From Rhynchopus euleeides (taxonomy: Eukaryota > Euglenozoa > Diplonemea > Diplonemida > Diplonemidae), in assembly GCA_963210315.1 (NCBI GenBank), contig OY723242.1, positions 1,984,001 through 2,048,000 of the forward strand: a stretch of DNA of 64,000 nucleotides, read 5' to 3'. How positions within the stretch are numbered: position 1 is the stretch's first letter; the number at the start of each line of letters is the position of its first letter. A model generated the notes under the pieces. The model had not been told where the DNA came from, searched no databases, and was given only the letters and a program-made list of their open reading frames with translations. Below, piece by piece: positions 20,079 through 30,753 of this stretch. A program made the position numbers and the translations under genes.

Positions 20079-21609
20079 GTATGTCGAGCAACCAAATCCT
20101 TGAGCTTGTGCCACTGGGCATAGGAAGGGGTCGTTACAATAACGCCCCGAAAACCCATTTTTGGCACCCCTTGCCTGGCATGTTGCTGTTGTGTTGCCAC
20201 TATCTCTCATCACACAGGGCGTCCAATACCCACACACCACACTCACACTGGTTGTGTGGTGGGGATGGGGGGATTTTCTTGCCCGCGAGGGGGATTGCGC
20301 GCCATTTCCCCCCCGAAAAACCCTTGGAGAAAAAGTGGAATCCCGACCCCTTTTTGGACCCAAAAAGGCCAAAGTCCCAGGCATACTTGGGGGGGGCCCT
20401 CGCTACCAGTCACTGCTCGTCACAGGTCGTCAGCCAGTGAGGGGAAGTGGGCCGTGGCTCACTTTCTCTCACCCAGTCACATCTGGTAGCGAGGGCCTCC
20501 AGAGGGGAGGGGCGAATCGTAATACGTTGTCGTTATTCGCCCCCCCCCCCCCCCCCTGTAACGCGTGTGTGCCTCGTGCACCCCTCCAGTGCCCCACTCC
20601 TAATGGTGACCCAACACGGCGTGACACCGGTTTCACGTCGGGCTCTTCAGGTGTGTGTGTGTGTGTTGTTGATCACGTTTTTCTGTGTGGGGACCGCTGT
20701 GCGGATCTTTGCCTACTCCCACGTTCCCAGCGGAATCACCACGATGCGTGTTGTGTCTGTGTCACAACTGTGTCAAAACATTGCTTCACTGGTGGCTGTG
20801 CGTAATGCAAGCAAGTGACAGATTGGTGTGCAGGATGGGCCTGCCCCCACATTCCCCCCCCCGCAACCACCCCCACCCCTCTTGCCAACGTTGTGACAAG
20901 CAAATCTTGCCAGCTCGCCGGCATATTACACATTAATTTAACCTTGTGTGCGCTCAACAAAAGGTAGTCCGGAACTGTTCTCACACAGGTGTCGATATTT
21001 AAGCGAAAGGAGTACAATTTCGGTTCTCAAGACAAAGAGGGGATGTGGCTCTAGGCTAAACTCCTTCGCTCTCGGGGGTGGTATCTATATGATGGCAATG
21101 TGTGTGTGTGTGTGTGTTGTTGTTGTTGTTGTTGTGCAATGTGTGTAACAGGTTTCGCCCTGCGCCTTGACCCTCGAGGGGGTGTGTTAAGAAAACTGGG
21201 GGGCGGGGGGAGGAGGGCTGCCGGCAGGCAGTTATTCAGAGCAAATAACTCCTGCAAAAAAAGGGCGGCGCAGGAGTGCACTGCTGACCACAAGAAGAAA
21301 GGGGCACACAGCGGTGTGTACGAAAGGCCCCGGTTGTGTTTGGGGAATATATGCCGGAGGCGGCCACGGCTCCCTGTGCAACGCTCTGACGGCGCGACTG
21401 TGACGCATCTGCACCTCTTGCCACCTTTCGTGTTCATGTAGTGTTCTTCCAAAGGATGTGGGGCTGCATAGAAGACGGAGAGCGACAGTGTCCACCGAAC
21501 CCAACCAAACCCAGCAGATCCCTCCAGTGATTGGACTGCGCCCCGTGACTTCGCCACACACAGCACCACCACCAGCAGACACACAGGGAAGACACAGGGA
21601 AGACGAAGG

Positions 21610-23796
21610 ATGTCAGGAGAAGGAATGGAGGTGTTCCTGAAGGACAGGCTGTGCGGGGAGCAGCATGCGGTGCACATCGGGGAGGGCGACACCCCGGTTC
21701 ATCTCAAGGCAAACGCACTCGACGTGGTGCTCGGGTGCCCTCCCGACGCGCTTCCCGAGGACGTGGAGCTCTCGGTGGATGGGGTGGTGCTCGACGACAG
21801 CACCCCTCTGTCCGGTGCCGCACCTGTCTCCCACGGGTGCTCCATCGACGTCGCCCTCACGGGTGCTCGCTTCGTTGAGATGTTGCAGCAGCAGAAGCGC
21901 CACAATATGGATGAGTCTGACGGGGGGTTTGACATGAAGACCATACCTGCCTGGGCACGGGGTCTGCGTGATGTGGCGCTTGCGATGGTGCGGTATGACG
22001 GCAGGGCGTTGGAGCACCTCGATGAGTCATTCCGCAGTGACAAACACATCCTCAGTGTGGCGGTGCAGAGAACGCCGTTTGCACTCTGGCTCGCTTCCGA
22101 AGACCTGCGTTGGGACGAGGATGTCGTGCTGCTGGCATTCACGTTGCACGTTGTCTCGCACGACGCTGAACTTGAGTTTGCATCACCTGCCCTGCTCAGC
22201 CACAAACCCTTCGTCCTCACTCTTGTGCAGCGCCATGATGCACTCAAGCATGTCGATGCAGCGCTGCAGGCTGACAGGGAGGTCGTCATGGCGGCTGTCC
22301 AATGCAACAGTGACGCACTCCAGTACGCCTGTGAGTCCCTCCGCAACGACAGGCAGGTGTTCATGGCGGCAGGCAAGGACTTGAGTGACGATGGCTTGAA
22401 GCATGCAAGTGCTGCACTGCGCAACGACAAGGAGCTTGTGCTCCGTGCCATCGGGTCATATTACGATATGAATCCTTCCGAAGCCCTGTGTGGCGACAAG
22501 GAGGTGGCGCTGACGACCGTTCGTAGGCGGGGCACCTTCGAGTATGCATCTTCAGCACTGCGTCACGACGCGGAGTTCCAACGCGAGGCTGTGCTGTGGA
22601 ACGGTCGCGTGTTGCAGGAAATCCCCAAGGCGGAGGAGCCGTGCTCAGGTGTGCCGCTTCACCAAGACCGAGACCTTATCCTTGCAGCAGTCGAGACCTG
22701 CCCCCAGGCACTCGAACACGCCGACCCTTCCCTGCAGGGCGACAGGGAGGTGGTGCTCGCTGCGATGCGCAGCAGAGCACGGTTGGGTCAGTACTTTGCA
22801 CTGGGCTGTGCACCCTCACACCTGAAGAAGGACGAGGAGGTGGTGCTGGCAGGTGTCCGGCGTCACCCATATGTGCTCGGAGAAGCAGACACCTCGCTTC
22901 GCACCAACAGAGACTTCGTGCTGCAGTGTGTCAAGCTGCAGGGACGTGCCTTGCAGTACGCCTACCCCCCTGTTCGTAGCGACAGGGAGGTGCAGCTTGC
23001 TGCGGTGGCACAGGACCCGACGGCCTTGCGGTGGTGTGATGAGTCGATCCGCAGCAACAGAGATGTGGTCCTCACAGCCGTGCGGAAGAATGGTGATGAT
23101 TTGATGTATGCTTCATACAACCTGCGCAAGGATCGTGAGGTCGTGCTTGCTGCTGTGAAGTCCTCACAGTATTCCCTGGAACATGCTGACGTGACATTCC
23201 GGAAGGACCAGGAGGTGGTGCTCGCAGCCACACACACTGACGGGTTTGCTCTTCGATACGCCGACCCTTCATTCCTCAGCAACCGAGACTTCATGCTTGC
23301 AGCCGTACGCAAGTGCGGGTGCGCTCTTGAGTACGCCAGTGCTTCACTGTGCCGTGACAAGGAGCTTCAACTGGCGGCCGTGTTGCAGGACGGGAGGGCG
23401 CTGCAGTACGCTGACCCTTCACTGCGAAGCGACAGGTCGGTTGTGCTTCAAGCGGCTCGTGCACACGGCGGTGCTCTGCAGTTCGCCGATCCTGTGTTCT
23501 GTGGTGACGAGGAGGTGGTCCTCGCAGCCGTGACGAGTTGCGGCCGTGCCCTGCGCTTCGCCGACCACACACTGTGGAACAAGCGTGAGGTGGTGCTGGC
23601 GGCTGTGCGCCAGGAGGGTTGTGCCCTTCAGTACGCCCCCACAGCGCTGTGCTGCGACAAGGAGGTGGTGCTGGCGGCTGTGCGTGCCGACCCAGACGCC
23701 TTCATCTACGCTTCTGCCCCGCTGCGCCGCGACAGCGACGTCGTTGCTGCCGCCTTCCCTGAGCTGCATCATAACAAGAGACGCCGCTGCCTCTGA
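21610..23796 (+). CDS. DUF4116-type repeat protein, copy C (intact)
   Basis: A 728-aa protein with the same start and N-terminal ubiquitin-like segment as copy A, then a linker (QQQKRHNMDESDGG) and about 23 DUF4116-type units, ending ELHHNKRRRCL. Compared with copy A the N-terminal ~85 residues and the last ~150 are almost the same. The central repeats differ mainly at the residues next to the invariant Ala-Leu of each unit (for example GCALEYAS here, GCALHYAS in A; GRALRFAD here, GSALRFAD in A). The upstream leader carries a doubled gggaagacaca motif. No insertion or frameshift is seen. With copy A it is the best candidate for a functional member. Confidence 0.85.
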   Translation: MSGEGMEVFLKDRLCGEQHAVHIGEGDTPVHLKANALDVVLGCPPDALPEDVELSVDGVVLDDSTPLSGAAPVSHGCSIDVALTGARFVEMLQQQKRHNMDESDGGFDMKTIPAWARGLRDVALAMVRYDGRALEHLDESFRSDKHILSVAVQRTPFALWLASEDLRWDEDVVLLAFTLHVVSHDAELEFASPALLSHKPFVLTLVQRHDALKHVDAALQADREVVMAAVQCNSDALQYACESLRNDRQVFMAAGKDLSDDGLKHASAALRNDKELVLRAIGSYYDMNPSEALCGDKEVALTTVRRRGTFEYASSALRHDAEFQREAVLWNGRVLQEIPKAEEPCSGVPLHQDRDLILAAVETCPQALEHADPSLQGDREVVLAAMRSRARLGQYFALGCAPSHLKKDEEVVLAGVRRHPYVLGEADTSLRTNRDFVLQCVKLQGRALQYAYPPVRSDREVQLAAVAQDPTALRWCDESIRSNRDVVLTAVRKNGDDLMYASYNLRKDREVVLAAVKSSQYSLEHADVTFRKDQEVVLAATHTDGFALRYADPSFLSNRDFMLAAVRKCGCALEYASASLCRDKELQLAAVLQDGRALQYADPSLRSDRSVVLQAARAHGGALQFADPVFCGDEEVVLAAVTSCGRALRFADHTLWNKREVVLAAVRQEGCALQYAPTALCCDKEVVLAAVRADPDAFIYASAPLRRDSDVVAAAFPELHHNKRRRCL

Positions 23797-24434
23797 CCCT
23801 CTGCGCAGTGTCTGTCGCTACGGGAGGGTCACTCCCTCTCAGTGAGAGTCACTCAGTCACATCTGGTAGCGAAGGCCCAAAGAGGGCCTCGCTCTGTGTC
23901 TAATAACTGTGTCAGTTTGTCACCTCTTTTGTGAGGGGGTTTACTTTGTTGCACTTCTGAGCGAAGGCCCCAATGTTTTACTGCAACAGAGCTCCTTTGT
24001 GTAATCATCGGGGCACGCCACGCCAACACATCCCCCACCGCCATGCCGCAAAGCCTGCCTCATAGATCTTGGTTGTACTGAACGTGGGTGTTCCCCAGCC
24101 GTTCCCACTCCCAGTGTTCCCAGGGCCGCCCCTGTGAGGGGTGGGTCAGGAGGGGCTGCAGAGGCTGGCCTTCAGAGTAATGCAGGGGGGTCACCTAACA
24201 CCTGACATTCCCCCCGCGCACCTTCCCTTGGACTGCCAGACGGAAGATCACCAGAACCCTGCAGAACCGGTAATACAAAAACGGGTATTGGGGGTCTTCG
24301 CTACGGGGTGATCGTCAGTGCATTTTGGTGCATTTCCTGTTGATTTTGCTGAAAACTGACGAAGATTGACGAAGGATAACGACCAGACAAACCGGACCCG
24401 GTAATACCCCCGATTTTACCCGCCCCCCCCCCCC
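23797..24434. other. Intergenic region
   Basis: No gene. Bases 23857-23900 (agtcacatctggtagcgaaggcc) repeat 20470-20500. 24290-24395 repeats 3370-3480. 24421-24450 is almost pure C. Confidence 0.5.
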
Positions 24435-25320
24435 CCTACCCCCCCCCCCGTGTTTAAGTCCCCTATTCATATGATGTGTTTAAGTCCCCTCGGCGGCCAA
24501 TTTTCCCGAAGGGACTTAAACACCCCGGTCTAATAGTTTGGTTGGGGGGCATTTTTTCTCGATTTTTCCAGGTGTCCGTTGGCGGACCACCAGGATGTGA
24601 GGCACGTGTGGAGGCGAGGGAGGGAGCCTGGGGGCTTCGGATACCCGCACGTGGCCCGGACTGCCCCGCAGGGGGCAGTCCGGGTCACGTCGCTCGTCCT
24701 CATCCACAGCCTCGCCGTGCGCCAGCCCCTCTTGTCGCACTGGAGTCGGGAATCAATTCTGCGGCACAGCGGGGCTGCTAGCAGTGGCGAGGGCCGCAGT
24801 GTGCCAGTGCTCAGCGCCCTCGGATCCCCACGCCACCCATACTGCCACCCCCAGCTGGCCCCGCCTGAGCACCCGCCGTGTGTCCCGTCTCCCAGGGGAG
24901 AACGTCGGTTGGCCCAGGGGACATGCCATCTCCCATGGGACATCTAGCGGAAAGCTTGACCCCTCCCAGGGCTAGCATCAACCCCTGAGGCACGACATCT
25001 CTTGCACTTCAGGCCCCCTTGGGTTGCTTGCCCTGCAGCTTTGGCAGCCTGACCACCCCAAGTCAGTGGTTCTGGGTAGTGCTTGGCAGAGTAGAGTGGC
25101 CCTGAAGCAGTGTGAGAGGCAAAGGGGTTTGAGGCCCCAGCACTCAGGTCCCCAGAATCTGTCCAGATGTGCCTCGGAATCGATATAATACGGCCTCTCC
25201 CCGGTTCCCTCAGGAAACAGGTGGCAGGCGTGTTTAAGTCCCCTCCGATGTGTTTAAGTCCCCTTGGCCCCGATTTTGACGTTTGGATAGGGGACTTAAA
25301 CACGGGGGGGGGGGGGTAGG
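24435..25320. mobile_element. TIR element with CCTACCCCC...GTGTTTAAG ends
   Basis: The left end runs CCTAC(C)n GTGTTTAAGTCCCCT and the right end is its complement (AGGGGACTTAAACACG(G)nTAGG). Additional internal copies of gtgtttaagtcccc (24477, 25231, 25249) suggest nested or partial duplicates. The ends match the TA-flanked elements at 25385 and 51508. No transposase is seen, and the TSD is unclear because of the C-run. Confidence 0.6.
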
Positions 25321-25384
25321 TAATGCCCGTTTTTGACCCGGTAATACCCGGTAATGGAGGCCGATTACCGGGTTTCCGGTAATA

Positions 25385-25491
25385 CCTACCACCCCCCGTG
25401 TCTATGTCACCCCCCCCCAGGTGCAAAAATCGGGAGGGGGGTGACATGAACACACCTTTTAGGGGGTGACATAAACACGGGGGGTGGTAGG
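25385..25491. mobile_element. 107-bp MITE flanked by TA
   Basis: Terminal inverted repeats CCTACCACCCCCCGTGT... of about 30 bp, with TA on both sides (25383-25384, 25492-25493). TA duplications are typical of Tc1/mariner-like transposition, but the superfamily is not proven. A half copy lies at 16206. Confidence 0.8.
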
Positions 25492-25777
25492 TACCCGGTA
25501 ATACCGGTTACCCGTTAACGGGGCAGATTCATGGGCACATAAATGCTGCGTACAAGTGTAGTGAGTGCTTCCGACGATCCAGCTTCTTTTCTGTGTCGAG
25601 CTATCTCGTGTTCACATGTGCTCCACACCCACATCAAAGCAGCAGGCTACAGGGTGGTGGAAGCGTCAACGCATCATTAAGGAAGAAGGAAGCACGGTTG
25701 CTACGCTTTCATCTAGTATCTGGTGCCCCCCCCACCACCACCACCACCATCACCACCCACTTCCGCACCACAGCGCG
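25492..25777. other. Upstream region of the WD40 gene
   Basis: Contains gtggaagcgtcaacgcatca (25660), a piece of a dispersed repeat, and a CCACCACCAC-rich tract just before the start codon. Confidence 0.45.
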
Positions 25778-27082
25778 ATGGAAGTGGTAGCTTGTTTCCG
25801 GGAGACCGGAGAAATATGCACGGTTGAAATCGACCCCGACGACACGGTGCTGATCGTAAAGCAGAAGGCATTGCAGGAACTCCTGCAGACGACGCCTGCC
25901 GCATCCCAGGCCGCAGCAGGTCGCTACACCCTCTGCCTCGCAGGATCCGGCCCTCCCGAACCCGCCGACGACTCGGCGCGCATCGCAGGAATCGAGCTGC
26001 AGAGCGGCAGCACGGTACACCTCCATCCCCTCCCGCCTGCAACATCCCCCGACGTGACACCTGCTATCTACAGATGCGCCAACGCCGTGCTCAGCATCGC
26101 CGTGTCACCCTGCGCGCGCTACTGCGCCGTCACCCACCCCAAGGGCCTCGAGCTGTGGCACACCGAGTCAGGCCACCGCCTCCACACCCTCCAGTGCGAC
26201 GCCTCTGGAGGCACTGCCTTCTCCCCCGCATCCGCAAGCCAGCCCAGCGGGTGCCTGGCGGTGGGTGGCGGCTCGACCCTCACGCTGCTCTCGCTGCAGC
26301 TAGGAGAGATGTGCGTGCTGCGTGCGGCTCACCCAGTCTCCTCCGTGGCGTGGTCGCCCTGCGGGCGCACCGCCGGCTGTTCCGGAGGGGATGCGGCGAC
26401 GGCATGGGTGGTGTGGGGGGGCCTGGCGGCGGAGGGCATCCCCGACCCCTTCACCGTCTCCCTCAGCGGGACTGCGGTGTGCGGTGGGCAGATCAAGTGC
26501 CTCGCTTTGATGCAGAGCGCGGTGGCTGCCGACTCGCAGCACCGCTTGGTGGTGTGGGACATGCCTGACATGGAATCTCCAGCACCACCCCAGAAGGTGC
26601 GCGTGATGCCTGCCGTTGGGGAGGAGTGTATCGCTGACATCGTGCCGGCATGCGAAGGCACCTTACTCGCCGTGGCGTCGTGGGTCAGCGCTGAGGAGGG
26701 ATGCCAAAGCACCGTGCGGCTGTGGGATGCTGCCAGCTGGAGCTGCGTCGCAGCGCTGGGTTGCGGGCATCTCCTTTCGTCGCTGGCGGTGTCAGCGGAT
26801 GGTGCGGTTGTCGCTGGTGTCGGGACCACTGTCGACGAGGGGCTCGTGCTGCAGCTGTGGCAGCCGGGCACCGGGGCCCTGTTGGGCGGCCTGTCCTGGC
26901 AGGAGGGCTGGGATGGTGGGGGCGAGGACCCCCTCGCGCGGATTAGGGATGTCGCCCTCAGCCCCTGCGGGCAGTGGGTCTTCGCGCGGCGGGACAGCTG
27001 CGTTCACGTCCTGCACGCCCCGTCGCTGGCAACCCCGCAGAGGAAGGAGAAGCGGGGGGCAAATAGGTGCTGCATTCAGTAG
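25778..27082 (+). CDS. WD40-like protein with ubiquitin-like N-terminus and CaaX box
   Basis: A 434-aa protein; ATG at 25778 is chosen because the frame before it is low-complexity His/Ser. Residues 1-87 have the strand-helix-strand spacing of a ubiquitin-like domain (EVVACFRETGEICTVEI, ... VKQKALQELL, ... IELQSGSTVHLHP) and resemble the N-terminus of the DUF4116 proteins. From about residue 95 there are WD40-type units with SIAVSPCARYCAV, LELWHTESG, VSSVAWSPCGRTAGC, VRLWDAASWSC and LQLWQPGTG, enough for a propeller or part of one. The tail is basic (QRKEKRGANR) and ends CCIQ. This fits a CaaX prenylation signal, where Gln at the last position favours farnesylation, so membrane attachment is predicted. 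Partner and pathway are unknown. There is no intron. Confidence 0.8.
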   Translation: MEVVACFRETGEICTVEIDPDDTVLIVKQKALQELLQTTPAASQAAAGRYTLCLAGSGPPEPADDSARIAGIELQSGSTVHLHPLPPATSPDVTPAIYRCANAVLSIAVSPCARYCAVTHPKGLELWHTESGHRLHTLQCDASGGTAFSPASASQPSGCLAVGGGSTLTLLSLQLGEMCVLRAAHPVSSVAWSPCGRTAGCSGGDAATAWVVWGGLAAEGIPDPFTVSLSGTAVCGGQIKCLALMQSAVAADSQHRLVVWDMPDMESPAPPQKVRVMPAVGEECIADIVPACEGTLLAVASWVSAEEGCQSTVRLWDAASWSCVAALGCGHLLSSLAVSADGAVVAGVGTTVDEGLVLQLWQPGTGALLGGLSWQEGWDGGGEDPLARIRDVALSPCGQWVFARRDSCVHVLHAPSLATPQRKEKRGANRCCIQ

Positions 27083-29603
27083 GGTATCGACAGGTGGCGC
27101 TTTCTCCCGGGGAGTGTGGGGGGTGGGGCTCCGCCCCAAAGGCAGCTCTGGGAAGGGGGAGGTCGTGTGGGGGTGGTGGGTTGGTAGGGTAGAGTGAACT
27201 GCGCACTTCAATGTGTGGGAAAAGGTTCGCGCCCCGTTTTGCGTTGTGTGCGCCCTCGCTCGTCCGCATCAAAGCCTTCATGCCGGGATTGTATTGGCGT
27301 CCATATTCTGTTGGGCAATCAACACAATCCCTGCCGGGGATAGGTCTTGAGGGAAGTACTTCTCACCGTTTGCCATACGATCAACGCTCTTCTCTCTCGA
27401 TTCGTGCTCCGCCACTTTTCTGTATTTCAGACAGGTAGACTCATCTGAATGACTCGCGCGCAACAATGGACTGTCACAGCTTTTTAAAAAAGGAGGGGGC
27501 GGTCAACAAGGCAACGACGTTTCTTCTCCCTTCATGTTTCCCTGTAGCGAGAGCGAAGCAAACGGAAAGGGTAGGTACTTTATGCACACCGCCACACTTT
27601 CCTGTCCTTCAGACGCAGAGTCACATCCCCTCGGGTCGTACGTTGTGCAGAAGAGCAGTCGGAGGGTGGATCCGACATCATTTGTTAGTTTGTTAGTTCG
27701 GCGTAGCCAACTGGGGAAACGTTCGTGCCTTGAGCTGGATCTTGTCTTTCATCAGACGGGGGTGATGTCACAAAGAAGTGGGTCTTTCCCTCTACCAACT
27801 TTCTGCAGTATTTGATTCATTGTCGCGTTTTGCTGTCACTTCACGATCCAGCGGGGGTACAGATAGTTTTTTTACGCACACGATTTTCGCGCGGAAAAGT
27901 GTCGCTGCGCTAGTTCTGCACTTGCTTCCTTTTTACCTGTGATGCGGTCACGCTTCCACACTCACACTCCTTGCTCCACACGAAACCCGCCCTTCATCAG
28001 GCTCAGGGTGTGATTATCATTTCAGGGTTTGTGCAGGGCCTTCCACAGGAATCGCAGATAATCTGGCGGGGGGGTCCGGGCCCTTTGGCTGGGCCCTTTG
28101 GGAAAAATCACCCCAAAAAAAATCCCCCCCTCCTTACCCAGTTGGTACGAGCTGCGCTCGATAGTGGCTGCACTAGCACTCAGACAGTAGCTCATTCTCA
28201 CACCAGTGAGGACTTCGTCGTGCATGAACTTTCTTCAAGCAGTCCAGCACGTCTGCAGACGTCATCGATTCACCCCCACTCGTTCCCTTGTGGTGGATGG
28301 TGCTCACAGAGAGGGAGAAATCCACACGCACCGCAGCGGATGAATCGGACCAGGTCGCGCCTCCTGGGTGTGTATGATGCCACCACTCTTGAGCTGCAGC
28401 TTCGCAGGGTTGCCCGTGTGCTTCAGTGGAGGCCCGAGGAGTGATTCCGCAATCCAGCCAGTGAATATCCAGCAAGTGAATATGGACAACCCCCTCCATT
28501 TTTTTGCCACCCCCCGGGCCCCCTACCAGGAGGGGGGCAAAAAGTACCCCTGCCAGGGACCCCCCCGGGACCCTTTGGGTTTTCGGCCGAAAAAAATTGG
28601 GGGGGTCCATGGACCCCGGCGGGCCCCCTTGTGGAAGGCCCTGGTTTGTGTGTCGAAGCGTCAACGCATCAACAAACAATACATGCTAAGAGCGGTTGCT
28701 GCTGAACGGCGTTGTGACCTTTTCCATCTTTCTCGCGATCTCGCTCTCTCCATCTGCCTGCCTCACGATTAAGAACCCAGTGAACACCAGGCTTGTCCCG
28801 GTGAACAAGACATTTGTCTGCGCGTTCACATGACAAAATCAAATACACTACTGTATACCTTGGGGGCCTTCGCTCTAAAGTGCAGAAGAGCACAGCCGCC
28901 TCACAACATAGGCTGCAACCCTGACACACTTTGGCACAGAGCGTATGCCTCCTTGCCTTTTGCTCTCTGACGGTACCCGCTCGCCGGCCTTCATGCCACT
29001 TCACAGCCTCAACAGCCTTGAGACACATGCGTGCGCTCAACAAAAACTTCACTTGTGCCTGCTTCTGGCATGCTGGGGATTTTCTACGACACAGCAAAAG
29101 GGGTGTGACGCAGCCATTCTTTTCTCACTCCTACTGTCGTCCTGCACGTCATTCGGCTTCTCGACACCACATCATGACTTGGACAAAACCGGATTCACGA
29201 CCCGAGGATCCCAGAGGCTCGGGCTGCACGTGTGAGCTGTTCTGTTCAGCTGGACGTTGGTATCGTTTCTTCGTTTCTTTCCAACAGGAATCAGAATTGC
29301 CAAGCAGCCCAGAGGGTGGGTGGGAAGGGGGTGGTTAGCGGCTAACGAAAGGAACCTGAATCACACAGCCCCCCCAAGCGATGTGCGGAGTGGACCCCGT
29401 TTGCAGATCCACATAATGCTGTGCACACCCGCACACCCGCCTGCCACCTGCTGCACCCATCACCTCCCTTTCATACAAAACCAGACCACAGAGTTGAGTC
29501 TGGGTTGAGCCACCGCTTGTGTGTGTTGTCCACACCACACCATGACTTCGCCACACACAGCACCACCAGCAGACACACAGGCAAGACACAGGGAAGACGA
29601 AGG
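27083..29603. other. Intergenic region upstream of DUF4116 copy D
   Basis: No gene is supported. Fragments near 27400-27440 and 27820-27860 repeat 4095-4130 and 3775-3815. 28034-28642 is a hAT-like MITE inside the gaagcgtcaacgc dispersed repeat. 29510-29603 is the conserved DUF4116 leader. Nothing recognisable is seen in 28700-29500. Confidence 0.5.
28034..28642. mobile_element. hAT-like MITE with CAGGGCCTTCCACA ends
   Basis: The left end CAGGGCCTTCCACA matches the complement of the right end TGTGGAAGGCCCT(G). The 8-bp sequence ggtttgtg is present on both sides (28026-28033, 28643-28650). It interrupts a dispersed repeat whose uninterrupted form (agggttttgtgtg...gaagcgtcaacgc) is seen at 4465 and 19572. 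About 609 bp, no coding content. Confidence 0.75.
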
Positions 29604-30664
29604 ATGTCAGGAGAAGGAATGGAGGTGTTCCTTAAGGACAGGCTGTGCGGGGGGCAGCATGCGGTGCACATCGGGGAGGGCGACACCCCGGTTCATCTCA
29701 AGGCAAACGCACTCGACGTGGTGCTCGGGTCCCCTCCCGACGCGCTTCCCGAGGACGTGGAGCTCTCGGTGGATGGGGTGGTGCTCGACGACAGCACCCC
29801 TCTGTCCGGTGCCGCACCTGTCTCCCACGGGTGCTCCATCGACGTCGCCCTCACGGGTGCTCGCTTCGTTGGGATGTTGCAGCAGCAGAAGCGCCACAAT
29901 ATGGATGAGTCTGACGGGGGGTTTGACATGAAGACCATACCTGCCTGGGCACGGGGTCTGCGTGATGTGGCGCTTGCGATGGTGCAGTGTGACGGCAACG
30001 CGTTGGAGCACCTCGATGAGTCATTCCGCAGTGACAAACACATCGTCAGTGTGGCGGTGCAGAGAACGCCGTCTGCGCTCCAGCGCGCTTCCGAAGACCT
30101 GCGTGGGGACGAGGATGTGGTGCTGCTGGCCGTCTCGGAGGACGTATCCGAACTTGAGTTTGTATCACCTGCACTGCTCAGCAACAAACCCTTCGTCCTC
30201 ACTCTTCTGCAGCGCGAGGGTGAGGCACTCAAGCATGTCGATGCTGCGCTGCAGGCCGACAGGGAGGTCGTCATGGCGGCTCTGCGAAACTACTCTGAGG
30301 CACTCCAGTACGCGTGTGAGTCCCTCCGCAACGACAGGCAGGTGGTCATGGCGGCAGGCCCAGGCTTGAAGCACGCAAGTGCTGCACTGCGCAACGACAG
30401 GGAGCTTGTGCTCCGTGCCATCAGGTCATATTACAATATGGATCCTTCCGAAGCCCTGTGGGGCGACAAGGAGGTGGTGCTTATGACCGTGCGTGGGTGC
30501 TGTGGCTTCAAGCATGCATCATCCGCACTGCGCCACGACACGGAGTTCCAACGCGAGGCGATCCTGTGGAGCGGTTCCGTTTTTGAGTATATCCCCGAGG
30601 CGGAGGAGCCGTGCTCAGATGTGCCGCTTCACCAAGACCGAGACCTTATCCTTGCAGCAGTCGA

Positions 30665-30753
30665 GGGGTGATGGGTCGTCAGGGGAGCGGACCTGGCGAC
30701 TACGGCTGGCACCTCCACGTGGTGAACCCTGGGGGCCTTTGCGAACAGACCGT
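30665..30753 (+). ncRNA. Candidate HDV-like self-cleaving ribozyme (family 1)
   Basis: Proposed pairing: P1 GGGGT (30665-30669) with ACCCT (30726-30730); a perfect extra 9-bp hairpin in the P1/P2 joint (30675-30683 with 30692-30700); P2 ACGGCTG (30702-30708) with CAG-A-CCGT (30746-30753); P3 CACC (30710-30713) with GGTG (30721-30724); loop L3 TCCACGT; two G after P1 able to pair with CC of L3 (P1.1); J4/2 GCGAA with the expected catalytic C at 30742. P4 is weak or absent and P1 is short. In the copy at 59656 the one change in P2 (C to T) keeps a G-U pair. Confidence 0.55.

Larger units (their letters stand above)
18886..21609. other. Intergenic region with repeats, upstream of DUF4116 copy C
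   Basis: No gene is supported. It holds two 54-bp hairpin repeats (19812, 20027). A copy of the gctcgctcggtgtgacc repeat is near 19315. A small inverted pair, cctcgctaccag (20397) and ctggtagcgagg (20486), suggests a ~100-bp MITE. A poly-C run lies at 20542-20556, and (TG)n/(TTG)n tracts at 21099-21136. 21430-21609 is the conserved DUF4116 leader. Confidence 0.55.
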
